DNA of 64,000 nt from Gyrodactylus bullatarudis (lineage: Eukaryota; Platyhelminthes; Monogenea; Gyrodactylidea; Gyrodactylidae). Numbering within the stretch: position 1 is the first letter of the stretch; every line of letters starts with the position of its first letter. Positions 30,815-45,100 of the stretch are shown here, in pieces. The translations under genes were made by a program, and so were the position numbers. Location: contig SSNU01000155.1 of the NCBI GenBank assembly GCA_012064415.1, positions 703,346 through 767,345 of the forward strand, read 5' to 3'. The notes beneath the pieces are model-generated. The model did not search any database and was not told the origin of the DNA. It saw only the letters and a list, made by a program, of their open reading frames with translations.

Positions 30815-33800
30815 TCACAATATTGGCTGCAGTTCTCTTTTTCCGCTTTCTTTAGAAAATCTTCCAGTATTGGTGCAAATCCAACTGATTTGAGAGGTAT
30901 TCGAAGAGCTTCGACTACTTTTCACTGATATTGATGGGCCTGTCAATTGACAGGGTCCCTTACTACTGCTGTGATGGTTGTCTATGGTCTTTTTACCATT
31001 GGTCTTTGAGATTTCCAAGAGACCTGCATGTTCAGTTTCTAGGATCTTGGTAATTAGAACGTCAATGTATTGTTTGAGATTTGACACTGTCTCCTTCTCT
31101 CTAATGAGTTGTTTTTCCAACTGAAATATAAAATAAATGTTACTAACGTGTAGTTAGTATCGTAGATATATGTAAAATACATAAGTATTAAGCAAGATAT
31201 CGATAGCAAATAGCAAATTTTCAAAGATTTTTAAATTTTAGCAATTTTCAATGTAAATATTGTTCATTGGCAGGCTAGGATGGTTTTAAAATATTATTAG
31301 GGTAAGAAATAATTTTTAACTTTTCAAGTATATGCTTTCACTTGATAGAAAATAAGAGGAGAAGAAAAAATCCCTAGTGAATATTATGCTTTCAATTTTA
31401 TTTACTTATGTCAAACTTTCAAATTTGCGCCACCAATCTTCAATGAATTTTCCTACGAGAAATGACACTCTATGAATCATATATTCTGAATACACACATG
31501 AAATAAATCCGGTCGATTTGGGAAAAATTAACGATTTTACAGAAAATGGGTTTTAAGCAGAAATTTTCAAGTTTTGTTTTCATAAAGAATCTATTGGGAG
31601 CATCAAATAGAAAAATATTTGTCTTTCTCTGATGAATATGTTTTTTTTGGACAAAATGTACAAATTTTTTTATCAAAAGCCTAACTCCAACATTAAAGGA
31701 TCTCACAAAACTAATCATCAAGTTGTATAGTATTTTTGTCAAGTGTCAATTTCACCTCTGTGTCATGCACTTTAAGAGGGCAACTAACTATACTACTACT
31801 ATTAATGCATCTATATGGTAGTAATTCTCAGATTTATATTAATATACTTCAGTTCAAAGCCTTTGTGGTTACCTTGTAGATAATGAAGAAAGAATACTTG
31901 AAGAATGAGAGCATATTTAAAGAGATCTAATTTGCCGATTTTCTTCTTTTAAAAATGTCACAAATGATTCAACACTGAATGAAGAGGTTCTATTGATAAT
32001 TTCTACTTTTGTAGATGTTAGCTATTATACTATAATATAAACTAACTAATATAATAATATTCTACAACTTTTTACAACTTTTTCGGCCATTTGCTCAGTT
32101 GATGGAAAAAATGAGTCATTTTTAAATAAGCGCCAACAGATTTTGAATGAATTTTACTACGATACAATTTACGTTTTTCATTAACTTTTGTGACTATTCT
32201 GATAAGAATGCTTCTGAAATCGAGATACAATTCCATTTCATCAATTTCAGCGCATTATTAGGAAAATGTGATCTATGTACTTCAGAATGTATTGATATTT
32301 TTGAATTTAATCTATAAAAAATGACGCCTTCAAATTAATTGATGGCCCAGAATACACTATGGTTCAAATAACTCAAAAGGTAGTAAAAATAATTTCCAAC
32401 TAACCTCGCCAATGTCTCTGCCACCGATTTCTTCAGCGAGAGAACTCTTATTTGTATCCTGTAGCATGAGGTTGTTGGCGGCAGACAGGACCTGATTCAT
32501 TTCCTGGTCATAATCGGACTCCTCCCCTTCAGTAGTTCCAAGGGATTTCCGCCTATTCTTATTCATCACCCTAAGAGCAAAGAGATCATTTTGAAGGTGT
32601 TGGATTAGTTCAGTCAACATTTTATTGTCCATTGTGAGTTTCCTGGCGAGATCCTCATAGTTTTCATTGGAGACACTTGATCTTGGACTAGTGTTGCCTT
32701 GGCCACTAGCTGTGAATTAAGAGAATTAAAAACCATGTGATATTCAACATTTGATTCTGAACTCGTAAGGAAGCTGAGAGAAAACGAACAAATGTATTAT
32801 GGTGATAAACGTGAACGTATTATTATACATAAATAGGTATAACAATGCGAATTATTGAGCACTTTCATTGGTTGAGCTGATTTTATTTCAAATTCATGAA
32901 GCAAAAGGGATGAATCAGTTTGTAACTGACCAGTGCTCAAAAGATTAACATTTCAAATGTTAACCAGGCTAGAGGGTCTTGAAGAAACCTGGGGAAATAC
33001 AAGGTTTAACACTGTATAATACTTGTTCGTTTTCTATCAACTTCCTGACGAGTTCAAATGTAATATTCTTGATGGAATGCAGACACATTTTGGCCTGCAA
33101 TAATGGGCAATAAATTCTTCTTGTTAATCTACCAAGAAGTAGGACAAATATTTCTAGTTCTTTTGATCTCAATTCAAAGGGGAATTTTCTCGTGATTCGA
33201 TCAGTACCACTAAGCTCTATAGAATTTATTCAAATTAAGCAAGTTGATTTTCAGACGGGTATATGGATAGAATAGAATAGAAGTAGCAGTTTGATAATAT
33301 TATCCCTCAAATAGTCAATGTATTGTTTGGAAAATTAGAAAAAGATATATATTGGGGCCATATGTACATTTCATAAAGCATCATCAGTGGCAATACTTTA
33401 AAAATGATACAAGTTGAGAATTCATTAAAGATAATAATTTACAAATCATGAAAGAAATAGTAAATGTCAAAGAAGAGTATTATGTAAGCTAAAAAAACAC
33501 CTAAACTCTCCAATAAGTAGCAACAGTGGAGAGAAAAGTGAAAAAGCTCACATAGTCCAAGGTAGTTGAAAATTATACGAATAGTTTTTTTGAACACATA
33601 AGTTTGGTTTATATCTATTTATGAAGAATTTCTCCTTCACCCAAACGTCTGTACTGTCATCCCCTGCATTTTTGTATAGAATAGAAAAGTTTGAGATTGA
33701 AGCTTCATGCTCTTCCTGTCTTAGATGCCTGGTCACCACTGTGTCTTTCTTATGATCGTTCCCTCTAGTTGACAACTTCCTAATTGTACGTCCTATGTAT

Positions 33801-36800
33801 GTAGCTCCACAGACACATTGGAATTTATAAATCAATAGAGTTTTCTCTTCAGGTTTCAGTAAATCTTTATGAATTAGGTTAAACAATCTCTGAGTTTCAC
33901 ATTATGTTCTTCTGTGACATTTACTATTTCTTTCATAATTTGTAAAATATTATTTTGAATGAATTCTCAACTTGTATCATTTTTAAAGTATTGCCACTGA
34001 TGATGCTTTATGAAATGTACATATGGCCCCAATATATATCTTTTTTTTTTAATTTTCCAAATATGATTTTAAGTGGATTTTCGGATGTATTTGAAAATTT
34101 ACGTGAATATTTCAGTCACAAAAATGTATTGTTTGTTTTGTTAACACCCAAACATTTATGGTTATTCAATCATTTTATCTTTTGTACCTTGATCTCTGTC
34201 AGAAAGCTTTTATTTGATCTATTATAATCTAAATAAGGCATACAGATAAAGTCAATTGCTGTAAGAGCAGTAGTCTTATCGTATGTTGGTTTGGTCATGA
34301 CCTCAGAATTGAAATTTTCCTTTTCTCGTCATAATTCACGGGATAAAACCTTTTGATTCAACGTATCACAACAATTAACAGGGAATCAATGATCATTAGT
34401 GAGATGAAACGGTTGAAAGAAATCACTATTCTCAAGACTATTTTCAAGGAGCATGACTTGGTGAAATATTTCAGATATGTCATTATAAATTATTCAACTC
34501 TCTGTCTCTAATCTCTTATATTATCATAGTTACTAAAATTAATTTTCAATCGAATCACGTTGGATTTGTCTCCCAGAGCAAACACGTAAAAAACATGTTT
34601 GAGTTGAAATTGGTTATTAATTTAGAATTACGAGCTAAGAATTCATTCAGTAATTGAATGAAATTTGTGAAATAATATTTACGTCAAACAGCATACAATT
34701 TCATTAAATCCCTTCATTCATTGAATTATAGTCAGACATGTTTGAGATGAATTAGGAAAACTCTAGAGTATTGTTGACTTTCTTCTAGTTTTGATGAATT
34801 TCACCGTGTGTAGACTCCATTTATTATTTTAAGATGAATACTGATTTCATTCATACTGCATCATTATCGTGCAATACATCACCCTCCCCTTTTTTGTCTA
34901 ACAGAAACTTGATAGATAAAGTTTTTAGCTGATTGATTTTTGAATGAGATGAAAATTAAAACTCTATAATCGATGATGAGAAGTCATTGCAAAAAGTAGT
35001 AGAGTGATTTATGCAGAAGCTTACCATATTTTGAGAGATCAACGTTGGCCGAGCTTGTGGATCGGAATCTTTCCAGTAGGGTGAGGGAATCCTTGTTGGA
35101 GAGCCCTTTGGCGTTTAATTTCTCAATAATCTGTTTGTCAGCGTTCAAGCCGTCCAAAGCAATTGGCTGGCCCAAGGCAACCTGGAGACGTCCTTTTGTC
35201 ACCTCCAATTCCACATACAGCTGCTCCATAGCCTAGAAGAGTGGTATTTATTCGATTCTCAATATTCAACTTGTTCTACACTTACACTGACTGCCCTGTT
35301 TCGCTCCCTGGTCATTTCGAGGACTTGCTTGCCAGTACTTTGGCGGTACTTTTCAAAGTTGGACTCAAGTTCTATATTTGTGATTTGAAGTTCATTAAGA
35401 TTCTTTTCCAGATTTCGTTGTTCCTATTGGGAGAAGGGGAAAATATTTTTCAATTGAGTTACACTAAATTAATCAGAGGAGAATTACCTTTAGAGCTTCA
35501 TCGCGCTCTCTGACGATTTTTTCCATTTCTCCTGTGCTATATGGGCCGGTGGTACGACTCTCCAAACTTTCGAGCCTATTTGCAACAAATTCAATAGATT
35601 ATTCCTCTCTAGGATAATGAAAAACACTGGGAGTTATTCTGTGTTAGTCTACATTGTATAATATGAGCAAGGTTGGGATTTGATAAAATTAAGATTAATC
35701 AAATGAAATTAGAAAATACTAATTTTCTGTATACTTTTTAAGGATGTATCCATTAAAGTCGCTTCAAAAAGAGATCAAATGTAAATCAGTCTGAGATTTT
35801 GTTTGATTGTTTTGAATTAAAGTTTACTTACTTTTCAACATAACTGTTGATTTCAGAATTCTTTTCCTGTTCTAGTTTTGCCTAAAAATCATGTTGAAAA
35901 ATCATCATCAAAGGAATCCATTGAAAATATCATAATACAATCTCAGTACTCTTTCAACCTGTAGCCAAATCAATAGAAAATGTTTTTTCTCACTCAAGCA
36001 TAACGTACAAGATCTATTTCTTTCAATTTTACTTCTTCTCAAACATCAGTAATCAGTTTGCGAGGCAAAAGAGAAGAAGGTTTTGTTGATTGAGAATTAC
36101 AACATTCATCTCTATCACCTTTCTGTGGCACAACACAAACCAATGTACCAAAAGGGTAGACTTTTGAGTTGAAAAAGAGGCCTACAATCTATGCACAATT
36201 GAGTAGTAGTAGTAATGATATATACTTTAAAATAATAATACAGAAATAAAGGCAATAGACAACCAAATAAAAATAAATCACTATTGTTTAATTGAAGAGA
36301 ATTTAAAATGTAATGAATGCTTTGTAGATAATGAAGAGGAAAGTCAGAAATTACACACAAAAGATCACACGATACACTACATCAATAATAATCAGTAATC
36401 AGTAATCAGTGGTAATCAATAGGCGAGATTTGGTTCAAAAAAAATGTAAAATTATTTTGACTGTAATTGAAAAAAAATTGTACCTGTAATACAGGAGGGC
36501 TACTTACAAGTCTCTCTTTTGTCTCGTACTCCTGGGCCTCTAGTTTCTCTCGCCATGCTGATTCGACATCTCTGAGGTGCTCTTCGATTGCAGCGATCCT
36601 TTAGAAAAATAAATTAGAAACTCGATCGATCATTTCTCTCTACAGATCAGGGTGAATTTTGATTCTTTGCTCTTTTGGTAAACAACTAATACCACACTAA
36701 TTCCTGCGTTTTTACAATTCAAATCAAGAGTACATGAAACATTGAATACATGAATCTGATTTTCGTCACCTCAATAGCGCTTCAAATTTTTCTCTAGCTT

Positions 36801-37905
36801 CATCGCTCATTTACTTTTTGAGGACACAGGTTCATTTAGAGTTTGAGTTATGATTAAAAAATCAAGTAGAAGAAGAAAGAGGGCTTAGAAAGGTTTTTGT
36901 ATTGGAGTTTTGTATTGTAAAAACTCACTTTCTACCAAGAGAGAGACATTCATTACGAGCCTCTGCCTTTTCATTTTCCGTACGCTGGACATGAGTAGTC
37001 AAATCATCCAACTGGCAAGAGAATAAAAAAAGTTAAACACAATAGAGAATGATCAATAATCGTTTAGGGAAATATTCACCTTTTTCCGTAATTCTTCGTG
37101 TTCAACTGTCAGAAGTTCAATTTCTTTCAGGGGATTTTGACCACATTCACCATAATCTTTAAAGTTCTTTTCCTTCCTTTTACTTGGGGGAGTGGGTTTT
37201 CCGGTGTAAGAATACATGGCTGAATCATAGACACTGTCCGGAGTAGCCGAAGTACTAAAGTCCTCATCAATTTCACTAACGATATTTCTAAACAGGCAGA
37301 CAAAAAGGATTACAGGCAGTACGAGGATAGAACTTGATGTTTTAGTTTGAAAAAATTAAGATGAAATAAGGAGGAATGGGATTTATTTAACCTCTAACGG
37401 TTTGAATCATCTAAACCAGATTTCTAAATACTTACTCCATAGAATTATTCAAAAATCTACATTTGTTATATGTTTAATCCATGAGAATTTGACAAGATAA
37501 CGAAACATTAAAAACGGATTACAACTTACTCTGAATTTGATAAGCTAGAGAGATATTAAACTCAAAGATGAATTTATAAATAAGCGGTTGTAATGACTTA
37601 CTCATATAATGTGGAAAGTTTTCTTTGAACTTCTTCATCGTTCTCACTAGAGTTCCGAGAGTATGAATGATAAAATCCTTCTATACATTCTTTAAAAGTT
37701 TTCAAGTCAATATTGGATCTGTCTGGTTTTAATATCTCATCCAGATAGGAAATGAGCTTAAGTTATACTGATATCCTACCTTTTCTTTGCATTCCACATC
37801 CTTTATTGCTTCAATGAATTCTTCGTAAAGTAAAAAACCTTTACTATCTCGATCTATTGAATTGAATAATGATTGAAGATCCTGAGAGTCTGTAGAAAAT
37901 TGCAT
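30815..37905 (-). CDS. Rab11 family-interacting protein 3/4 (Nuf-like)
   Basis: Class II Rab11-FIP: links Rab11 and Arf vesicles of the recycling endosome to motors and the cleavage furrow. Exons (minus order): 37780-37905, 37602-37735, 37530-37544, 37436-37456, 37080-37287, 36929-37011, 36508-36598, 35832-35881, 35488-35575, 35286-35423, 35025-35232, 32405-32709, 30815-31120. The start contains an EF-hand loop DRDSKGFLLYEE. The middle is long charged coiled coil (LEAQEYETKERL, EMTRERNRA). The last exon carries the Rab11-binding helix KQYIDVLITKILETEHAGLL, the FIP YIDxLxxxIxExxxxxL signature. ATG 37905 is the first in frame, but an AG at 37890 could instead splice to an unseen upstream exon. 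Two tiny exons (15 and 21 nt) are notable. Confidence 0.82.
31121..32404. other. Intron of the FIP gene with dispersed repeats
   Basis: Non-coding. About 31410-31465 and 32110-32165 carry inverted-orientation copies of a sequence also at 49360-49425 (core GTAGTAAAATTCATTGAA and GGTGGCGC), an old dispersed repeat. Confidence 0.4.
33330..34060 (-). mobile_element. Penelope-like element fragment with inverted flanks
   Basis: 33548-33886 (minus) encodes the C-terminal nuclease part of a Penelope-like retroelement: LLIYKFQCVCGATYIGRTIR, then RGNDHKKD and VTRHLRQEEHEAS. This is the CxCG-x-YIGxTxR GIY-YIG pattern with a basic/His region, and then RYKPNLCVQ. The two flanks, about 33330-33475 and 33903-34052, are reverse complements (TGGGGCCATATGTACATTTC; GAAAGAAATAGTAAATGTCA). 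No reverse transcriptase domain is present, so the copy is truncated. It sits in the 2.3 kb intron between FIP exons 32709 and 35025. Confidence 0.78.
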
Positions 37906-38049
37906 TGATGCAAAATCGGAAATTTTGAAATCCAATATCCGCCAGTTTTATAACAACTAATAAAATTTTCTGAAAAACAAAATTTAATTTGTTTTAAAAA
38001 CTCTCCATCTTTAATAATATAGCATGGGTCCCGTCCACCGTTGGTCACT

Positions 38050-41000
38050 CACAAGAGTTACTCTATATGCACCTGATACCTAACTACATGTAAGTCCTAC
38101 TTATTGATGATCAACACACAGACCTGTAATGAAATCTTGATTATAATTTTTTCTGATTACCATCTAATTAGATTTTTCTTTCCCCCTAGATTCTGAAGTG
38201 AGTCCTTCAAGAATAAGTTATAATGATGATCCCACAGACATGCTATGTTAACCTATGTTAACCTAAATTTTTCTTTAGACTCATCTAAAATGGATCAAAA
38301 ACTTCTATCAACATTCAAATGACCTAAACCTGTTGCTATTTTTGAATTTTTTAAAATCTACTTCAACGGTGATGATAGATTTGATCAACACTGGTGAGTC
38401 TTTAACTTGAATGATGAACCTACAGACCTGTCATGAATCATTGATTACAATAATCTCCTGATCACTATGCTAAACTCACCTTATTTTTTAGAATCAATCG
38501 GATCGAAATGGCATACTTCCCGAAAAAGGAGAAAATTCAAGACTCAATAGTATTATAAATAAATTGTTATATTTGATATATCTGTTTCCTATTGGTCTAT
38601 TAGAGATGCCCTAGTAGTGATTTTATTGGCTCATAGTACTGAATAATTATTCATTATTTTGAAATAATTTCCATAAGCAATGATCTTTCCCTAGTGGTCC
38701 TTCTTTCCTCGTCAAAGGATCCTTATGTGATTTCTTATTTTCCCACGTGAGTTTTTCTCTGTTGCTAGTAAAACCCTTGTTCTCAATTCTGTCCATAGTC
38801 ATGAATAGTCTGTTTAGTTGATTTAAACCATAGTAAAATATCCACTACTATTTTAGAGAGAGTCTTACTCAAACTAAGTTCAACTATTGTGAATATAATA
38901 GGTAAAAGTGCGCACCTTCACTTCGAACTAACTACACAATACTCTAAAATAGATTGACAATATAACTTTAAAGAGTTGAGTAACCGAGCAACACAATATA
39001 CACTTAATACATTTACTCTGAGAGAAGAGTGAGCGCGCACGCTAAACAAAGTGTATGCTGTTTTTTTACTCTACACTAAACTAATTGTAAATAGAGAAGA
39101 AAGAGAGAAAGTGAGAGTATAATTTATATACTCGGAGAGAAAACTTTACTTTTGATCGAACACATTTTTTTGGCAAACTAAAAGGTTTTCTCATATACAA
39201 CCAACCATCAACATAAGGGAAAAAAGTTCGAAATCAGAAGAAAAGACCCAGTCATCCTGAGGAATGTTGGAATAATTCTCTACATTTTGGTAATCTCAGA
39301 TCAAGCGCATTTACCCATACAATCTACAGTGGAAATTGTCATACAAACACACAGCGAAGATAAAGGATAAAACATCTTGGAGATTATCTCGTTCTGAAAT
39401 AAACTCCGACAGATAGAGGAATTAATTTAAATATTATTCTAATGCCACGGAAACTACTACTACTGCTAGAAATTAGGCGAATTAATTAATAAATCAAGAT
39501 TAAATTAGTGTGAGTTTTTGTTTTATTTTTGTATTTTTAAAATTGGAAATTTCCCAAATAAACAAAAATTGGACAATAGGATGTTTGTGGTGGGGCAGTG
39601 TTCTGGGACAGGGGCTCTCCTGAAAGGGAGAAATTTTGTTTTTCAGATTTTACTAAAAATGAGCAGAAAAATTCATTAATAATACTACGTAGTATCGATT
39701 TTCATCTTGGAGTAATCTCTCGAGGACGTCATTCTAATAGTACTCACTCACTTGATTTGAATGAATTTTTAGAATGAAAAAAACATCCCCATCCCCTTCT
39801 AATGTCCTAGTTAATGTAGTTCAACACAAGATTTAATTTTCCCTGCATTTTTCTCTCTGTTGTGTGTGGTCACTGGGAGGAGAAAGGAGGGATAAATCTT
39901 TTTGAACAATAGACTAACCAACTTTTCGACGCAGTAATCATTATCCACCAAGTATGAGTATTGAAAAGTGTTCAACTGTGAATTAAAGTCATCGTGAGAA
40001 TGTGCGTGTGTAAGTGTAGAGGGGATCTTTCTATTCTATTTTTTGACATTCAAGATTGATGAGAAACTATTTAAAAAGGTGGTGGCGAGGGCACTGGGTA
40101 GTGGAACTGATGGTCGTCGTCTACACCAAACTATGAACGAGAATCTACGCAGTAAACTCTTTTTGTCTCAAATAAATCTATCTTTGCATCTTCTTGAAAT
40201 CTATCCATACACTTTCATTAGCTGGGGATTAAAAATAATTCTATAACAAATTATTCAAATTATTTTATCTTTTCCTGCCCAATTCAAAAACTTTTTCCCT
40301 CAAGATTGCGTAATAATTTTTAACTTGTTAGTTGATTGAGGAAAAATGCTTTGCCTGTTACTCTTGCCTGGATAACAAGTAAACTTGTAAATAAGCCCAT
40401 TTATTTCTGTCTTTCCAAGGATTTAATAGAGTCCTTAAGAACCCTTGAGAGTGTAATACAGTAAACATACACTTGAACTTGTTTTAGTCTGATTAACTTT
40501 ATCAGTTCAAACAAAATAACGATAAAACCTTGAATTGAATGAACTGTGTGAAATTGGGCTCTCAGTTAGTTGATTGATTCATTCATTCATTGATTTCCAA
40601 AACACACACTCACTCACTCACCCACACACGTACATTTTCTCTCCATTCACATTTACGTATTCCTTCTCTCTTACCAGTATTCTATAGCCATTCTTGCACT
40701 AATTCAATGAATCATCGTAACAGCATTTTCATTGGCTATCTCATTTATTTTGGGATAAATTCTGTTCAGTGTGGATTTATTATGATTATTGATTTCATTT
40801 CTCATCTCTCCTCTCTTTTTTGCCTTGCCTTATACTGAATCTATCTAATACTTTTGTGTTATACAACTAATTCATTAATATAATTTGACCTGAATGAAGT
40901 GATCCCTAGACTCTCTCCTTTCCTTTCTTTATAACATACAAACAAATGTACTAGGATAGCATCTAATTCAGGTCTACTGAAATGGGGGAGGCATCTTATA

Positions 41001-41607
41001 CTCTACTGGGATAAGCAAAGTGATACTGCGATCGATTCGAGGTTAAAGAAAGGGAATTTGTTTGATGACACGCCTCGTCTGAATTTCACACTTATCCACA
41101 CACTCCTTTTTTTAAGTATGAAGAAAATGTATGACTTGCTGGCGAGATAGATAGATTGAGTTTGTAAAGCCTATTTCTGTCTTGTTAGTCACATTTTTAA
41201 AATAATAATAATAGATATATAAACTATAAATATTACCGACCACTGGTAATGTAATAATTGGCTATTCTTCATTCATCATCTTGACGACATCTCTTTTATT
41301 ACATCACTTATTATAATAAAAAATAGTAGATTTATTATGTATGTATTATGGCGAGTGAACAAGATAGTATATATTTAATAGACTTATCACTTGAGAGTTT
41401 TGCATTACATCTTTTTATTTTCTTTTTTCACCAACGAGAAAAAGACCATAAATTCCTTTCAAACATTTTCCTGGCAAGAATGACTCTTGCCCAATTTAGT
41501 TTAGTGGTTGTTGGCCGTGTTTAAAACCCGTGTGTAATTTTTCTCTTCCAGATTTCAGAGAAGAAAACAAAGGATATTTATTATTTTACTAAAAGGACAG
41601 ACATAAA
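38050..41607. other. Intergenic region between the FIP and ankyrin genes
   Basis: No convincing gene. At 38090-38480 there are about three degenerate units sharing AATGATGA(T/A)C..CACAGACCTG and GTGAGTC(C/T)TT. 40605-40635 is a CA/CTCA-rich simple repeat. The first, non-coding exons and promoters of both divergent genes should lie here, but I cannot place them. Confidence 0.4.
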
Positions 41608-42108
41608 ATGTTCAAGTGCATATCCAAGAGGAGATTAAACTCAAAAGATGATCCCAACAAGGATAATCGGAGGAAAATATCTCGCCAGAATTCGGTGGAC
41701 ATTCTGCCGACAGATTTGAAAAGTTTTGATAACCAAGTTGAAAATGGAAAATCGCAGACTCTGCCTAGAAACATGGACAGCAATGAGAAATTTCCCAGGG
41801 TCAAGTCGCGAAAGAGTCGATTCAGTGCCTTTATAGATAGAACAGTCTCTGCTATTAATCCGTCTTTGTCAAGATCAATCAGTCGAACTAAAGTTTCGAA
41901 CGGATCATCTTCGTCTGAGGCTAGGACTCCTCAGAATTTATCCCCTACCAAAGATTCCCTAGTCCGATCAAAGTCATCGATCAAAGAATTCACCCCCATA
42001 CACGAAGCCTCGAATAACTTTCCCGTCGACATTCCAAAGTATTCCAGGGGCAGTACGTCAGAAGAGGATGCTGTCACTCCGAAGAATCTCATGTGCCTCT
42101 CCAAGACT
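41608..42108 (+). CDS. Ankyrin alternative first exon 1
   Basis: Opens at ATG 41608 and ends T|GTGAGT at 42108 in phase 0 (167 codons). It is Ser/Arg/Lys-rich ([37 protein letters not shown]) with many possible phosphorylation sites and no domain. It could splice straight to the ANK exon at 51662 and would then lack the first repeat. No AG acceptor sits directly before the ATG at 45494, so joining the two N-terminal exons is unlikely. Assignment to ankyrin is by position, strand, phase and similarity of composition; a separate small gene is possible. Confidence 0.5.
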
Positions 42109-45100
42109 GTGAGTATCCAATTTATATACAATAGAGATGTAACGAATTTTGACCTTTTTTTAAGTCAAAGTTTTGATAAAAATGATGTGTGAAATGTAAA
42201 ATAACTGATCTAAAATTCGTTTGCAATCCCATGCATAGTCCATTTTCCCTAAATTTTCTTGTAGGCATAGTGGAATAAATTTAACAGAAATGGTCCTAAC
42301 ATGATTTTATTACTATTTTCATTGAAAATCTAGCAGCATTTTTAAAAAAGGCTCATCTTTAAACTCGAATATTATCACGAACAAGCATTTTAATACTTGA
42401 TCTTATATGAAATAATGTTTAGAATTCATTTGAGTAGGTTTTTAAAATAGGTTGAAAAATTTTTTACATCTCTAATATACAATTTATAATCTGAATATCT
42501 TTTTTCATCTCTATGACTGATCAAAATTCATCTCCCTATCAATATATTAATCTTGATCAATTCTACCATTCTTTCAACATACTTTCTGTACATACGAAAT
42601 CTCTACGTAAAGGTTTATTCATTCATGTGAAAAGACTCCGAGAGTTGTGTGAGAATTTCGTCATTGATCAAGAGAAAAAAATTCATCTCTCAGTTAGTCT
42701 AGTCAGCTCGAGATTTTCTCTTTTTAGAATAAATGGATTCTTAGAAGAAACTGAAACTAACTTTTAGTGCATAGGTTTTTCAGCATGTTCAATTTCAGGC
42801 AGATCTATTGGTTCTAATTACATTAATTTTTCTCAAATTTGATTTCGAAGCTTTTGATAGAAATATTAGTTGATCAATACAAGACTTTTTACGATTACAT
42901 TATATTTATAATTTTGAACCAAGTAGTTCTTCAGGGAGCTGTTCGGCATAGATAGACTATAACGTTGTACATAGCCAGAAGACAACATAGTCAGGTAGCA
43001 AGCGAACAACGTTATAGTCGATTACACTAAATATTGGAAAGGAGGAGAATAGTTTAGCTTCTATCAAGAGAAAAAATGGCCAAAATTAAACTCAATAATT
43101 TTAACCCTTGTTTTTATTCCCCATCCGAATCCTCTCAAAGAGTCCATCCAGATTCTGACTCAGGCTAGAAATCGATGATTTGCAAAGAACATCTCTATTG
43201 ATTTCTTTTAAAACTCAGATAACAATTGCTTATACGATATGACAAAAGTTCTACATTGGGACAGTTTTGATTCATCTAAATTTAACTATACTTTCTCAAG
43301 TGCGTGCACTTTTAATGAAATAATACTCATTGCGTATTACTCTGGAGTTGAACAGATTTTATGTGTCGCCAAAGAAATTAATACAACACTAATCCCTTGT
43401 ATAAATATACATAAACGTATACGTTTAGTTATACACAGAATGTTAGTAATAAGGAGAATTTGCTATTATTTGAATCAATACCATAAGATCCAGGTAGCTT
43501 ATTCAATAAAATTCACAAACCATCATGGGATGTGAAAGATTGACAAGAACAATTTCAAAGTTTCCATTGCCGCCAGAAATTCTGATATTTATTCGTTATA
43601 GAGGAATCAAATATAATTCCCAGACAAATTTTTATTTCTACTCTCCCATCTACAGAGAGGGAATAACTCCACGAGAAAAGATGAAATAATAATTAAATAT
43701 TCAGCGTTCATTTCTAGCATAAAAATCGATTTAACTCAACACATTTCACTCACGAATACTAGGCTCGCAGCATTCCTTGTTCTGGATGGTATTTAATACT
43801 AAATAATCTAGTCCACTTTAAAAGTTTTAACCCTTAGAGTCCGAGAGCATATTTTATTGCATTAACTATTGAAAAAACGTTTTAAAAAATCATCTTTCTT
43901 TGACGCACGTGTTTGACGAATGAAACAACGAATTGGTAAAATTTTAGGCGATAAACCCAGTGGGACTTTAGGGGTTTATTGACCGATGACTTTAGTAATG
44001 AGGAAATGGCTATCTTCGAATGGAGTTGGATTTCTCGTTGGTCCGTTTTAATGGCTCTTCTAAAAGGAGAGACTGATTAGTTCTTCCCTATCTACAGAGG
44101 AATTACAAGGAGATGAAATAATAATTAAATTCTGGTAAGGATGATGAAGCATTCTTTCTCTACATGAAAATCAATGTTTTTTCAAAAAAAACATTTAACT
44201 TGCCTGCCTGAATTCCTTGTAGGATATTTTAAGGGGAGAGATGTAATGTATAGTCTAGTTAATAATCCTAGTGTAGTTTATCGTTGGTAATTTCGACAAA
44301 ATCAATAAATCTGAAAACAAACTTTTTCAAAGCATTCTGTTATTATGTCAAATGATAAAAGCAATCATGACGTCTGTGGAAATGTGTGAAAGAGTGTCAG
44401 AGCAAGCTGACATGAATTTTATGGGAAATCAATCATCCCTCCCCCAGTACATGGTACTTTTCAGTGTTTGTTTTGAGATAGCAAGAAAGTTGAATCGATA
44501 AATCTGCCTAGTTAAAGGTTTCTTGCAGACTATCATTATAATAATGACTAGTGGAAAGAATCTAGTCCATGCACCTATATCAGAAGCTGAAAAAGAAAAG
44601 ATGGAGAGACGTCTTGACTATAGACATTGTGTTGTTATAAGCTGTTATGTACATTAAACGATCTCTATTCATGTTATCCACTACTGTGTATATAAATCTA
44701 TCTTTGTGTGGAGATATACAGGATTTGCACAAAAATCTTCTCGAATGATCCACAAGATGGCATATACGTACAAACGACTATGATGAAGATGGTAATATTT
44801 GCTTGTGTGTGTAGGCTCTCTGGGAATGTTGTAGAACCCTCTCTTTGTATGTTGATTGGTCAATCTGTTTATTCTAATATTAAAACGAGGTACTGGGTAT
44901 ATTCTTCTGGTAATAGATTTCCTTTCCCTTCTTTCCTTGGTGCATAAATTTCCTCTTCTATTCCCGAGGAGATATGCGATCAGGATCATCTTCCTCAAAC
45001 TAGCTAGTGGAATTAATTAACTTGACTTTCGAATCCCACCGGGACTTGATCTGCCCTAGAAGAAAAGTTTGCCTGTATTTTCACTTTTTCCCTGCTCATT

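Noticed and set aside
42513..43535. Two open frames of 84 and 98 codons in the ankyrin first intron
   Set aside because: No recognisable protein features, no splice context, and AT-rich composition typical of the introns.
44681..44998. 105-codon minus-strand frame
   Set aside because: Low-complexity Arg/Tyr-rich translation with no motif; overlapped by an equally unsupported frame on the other strand.
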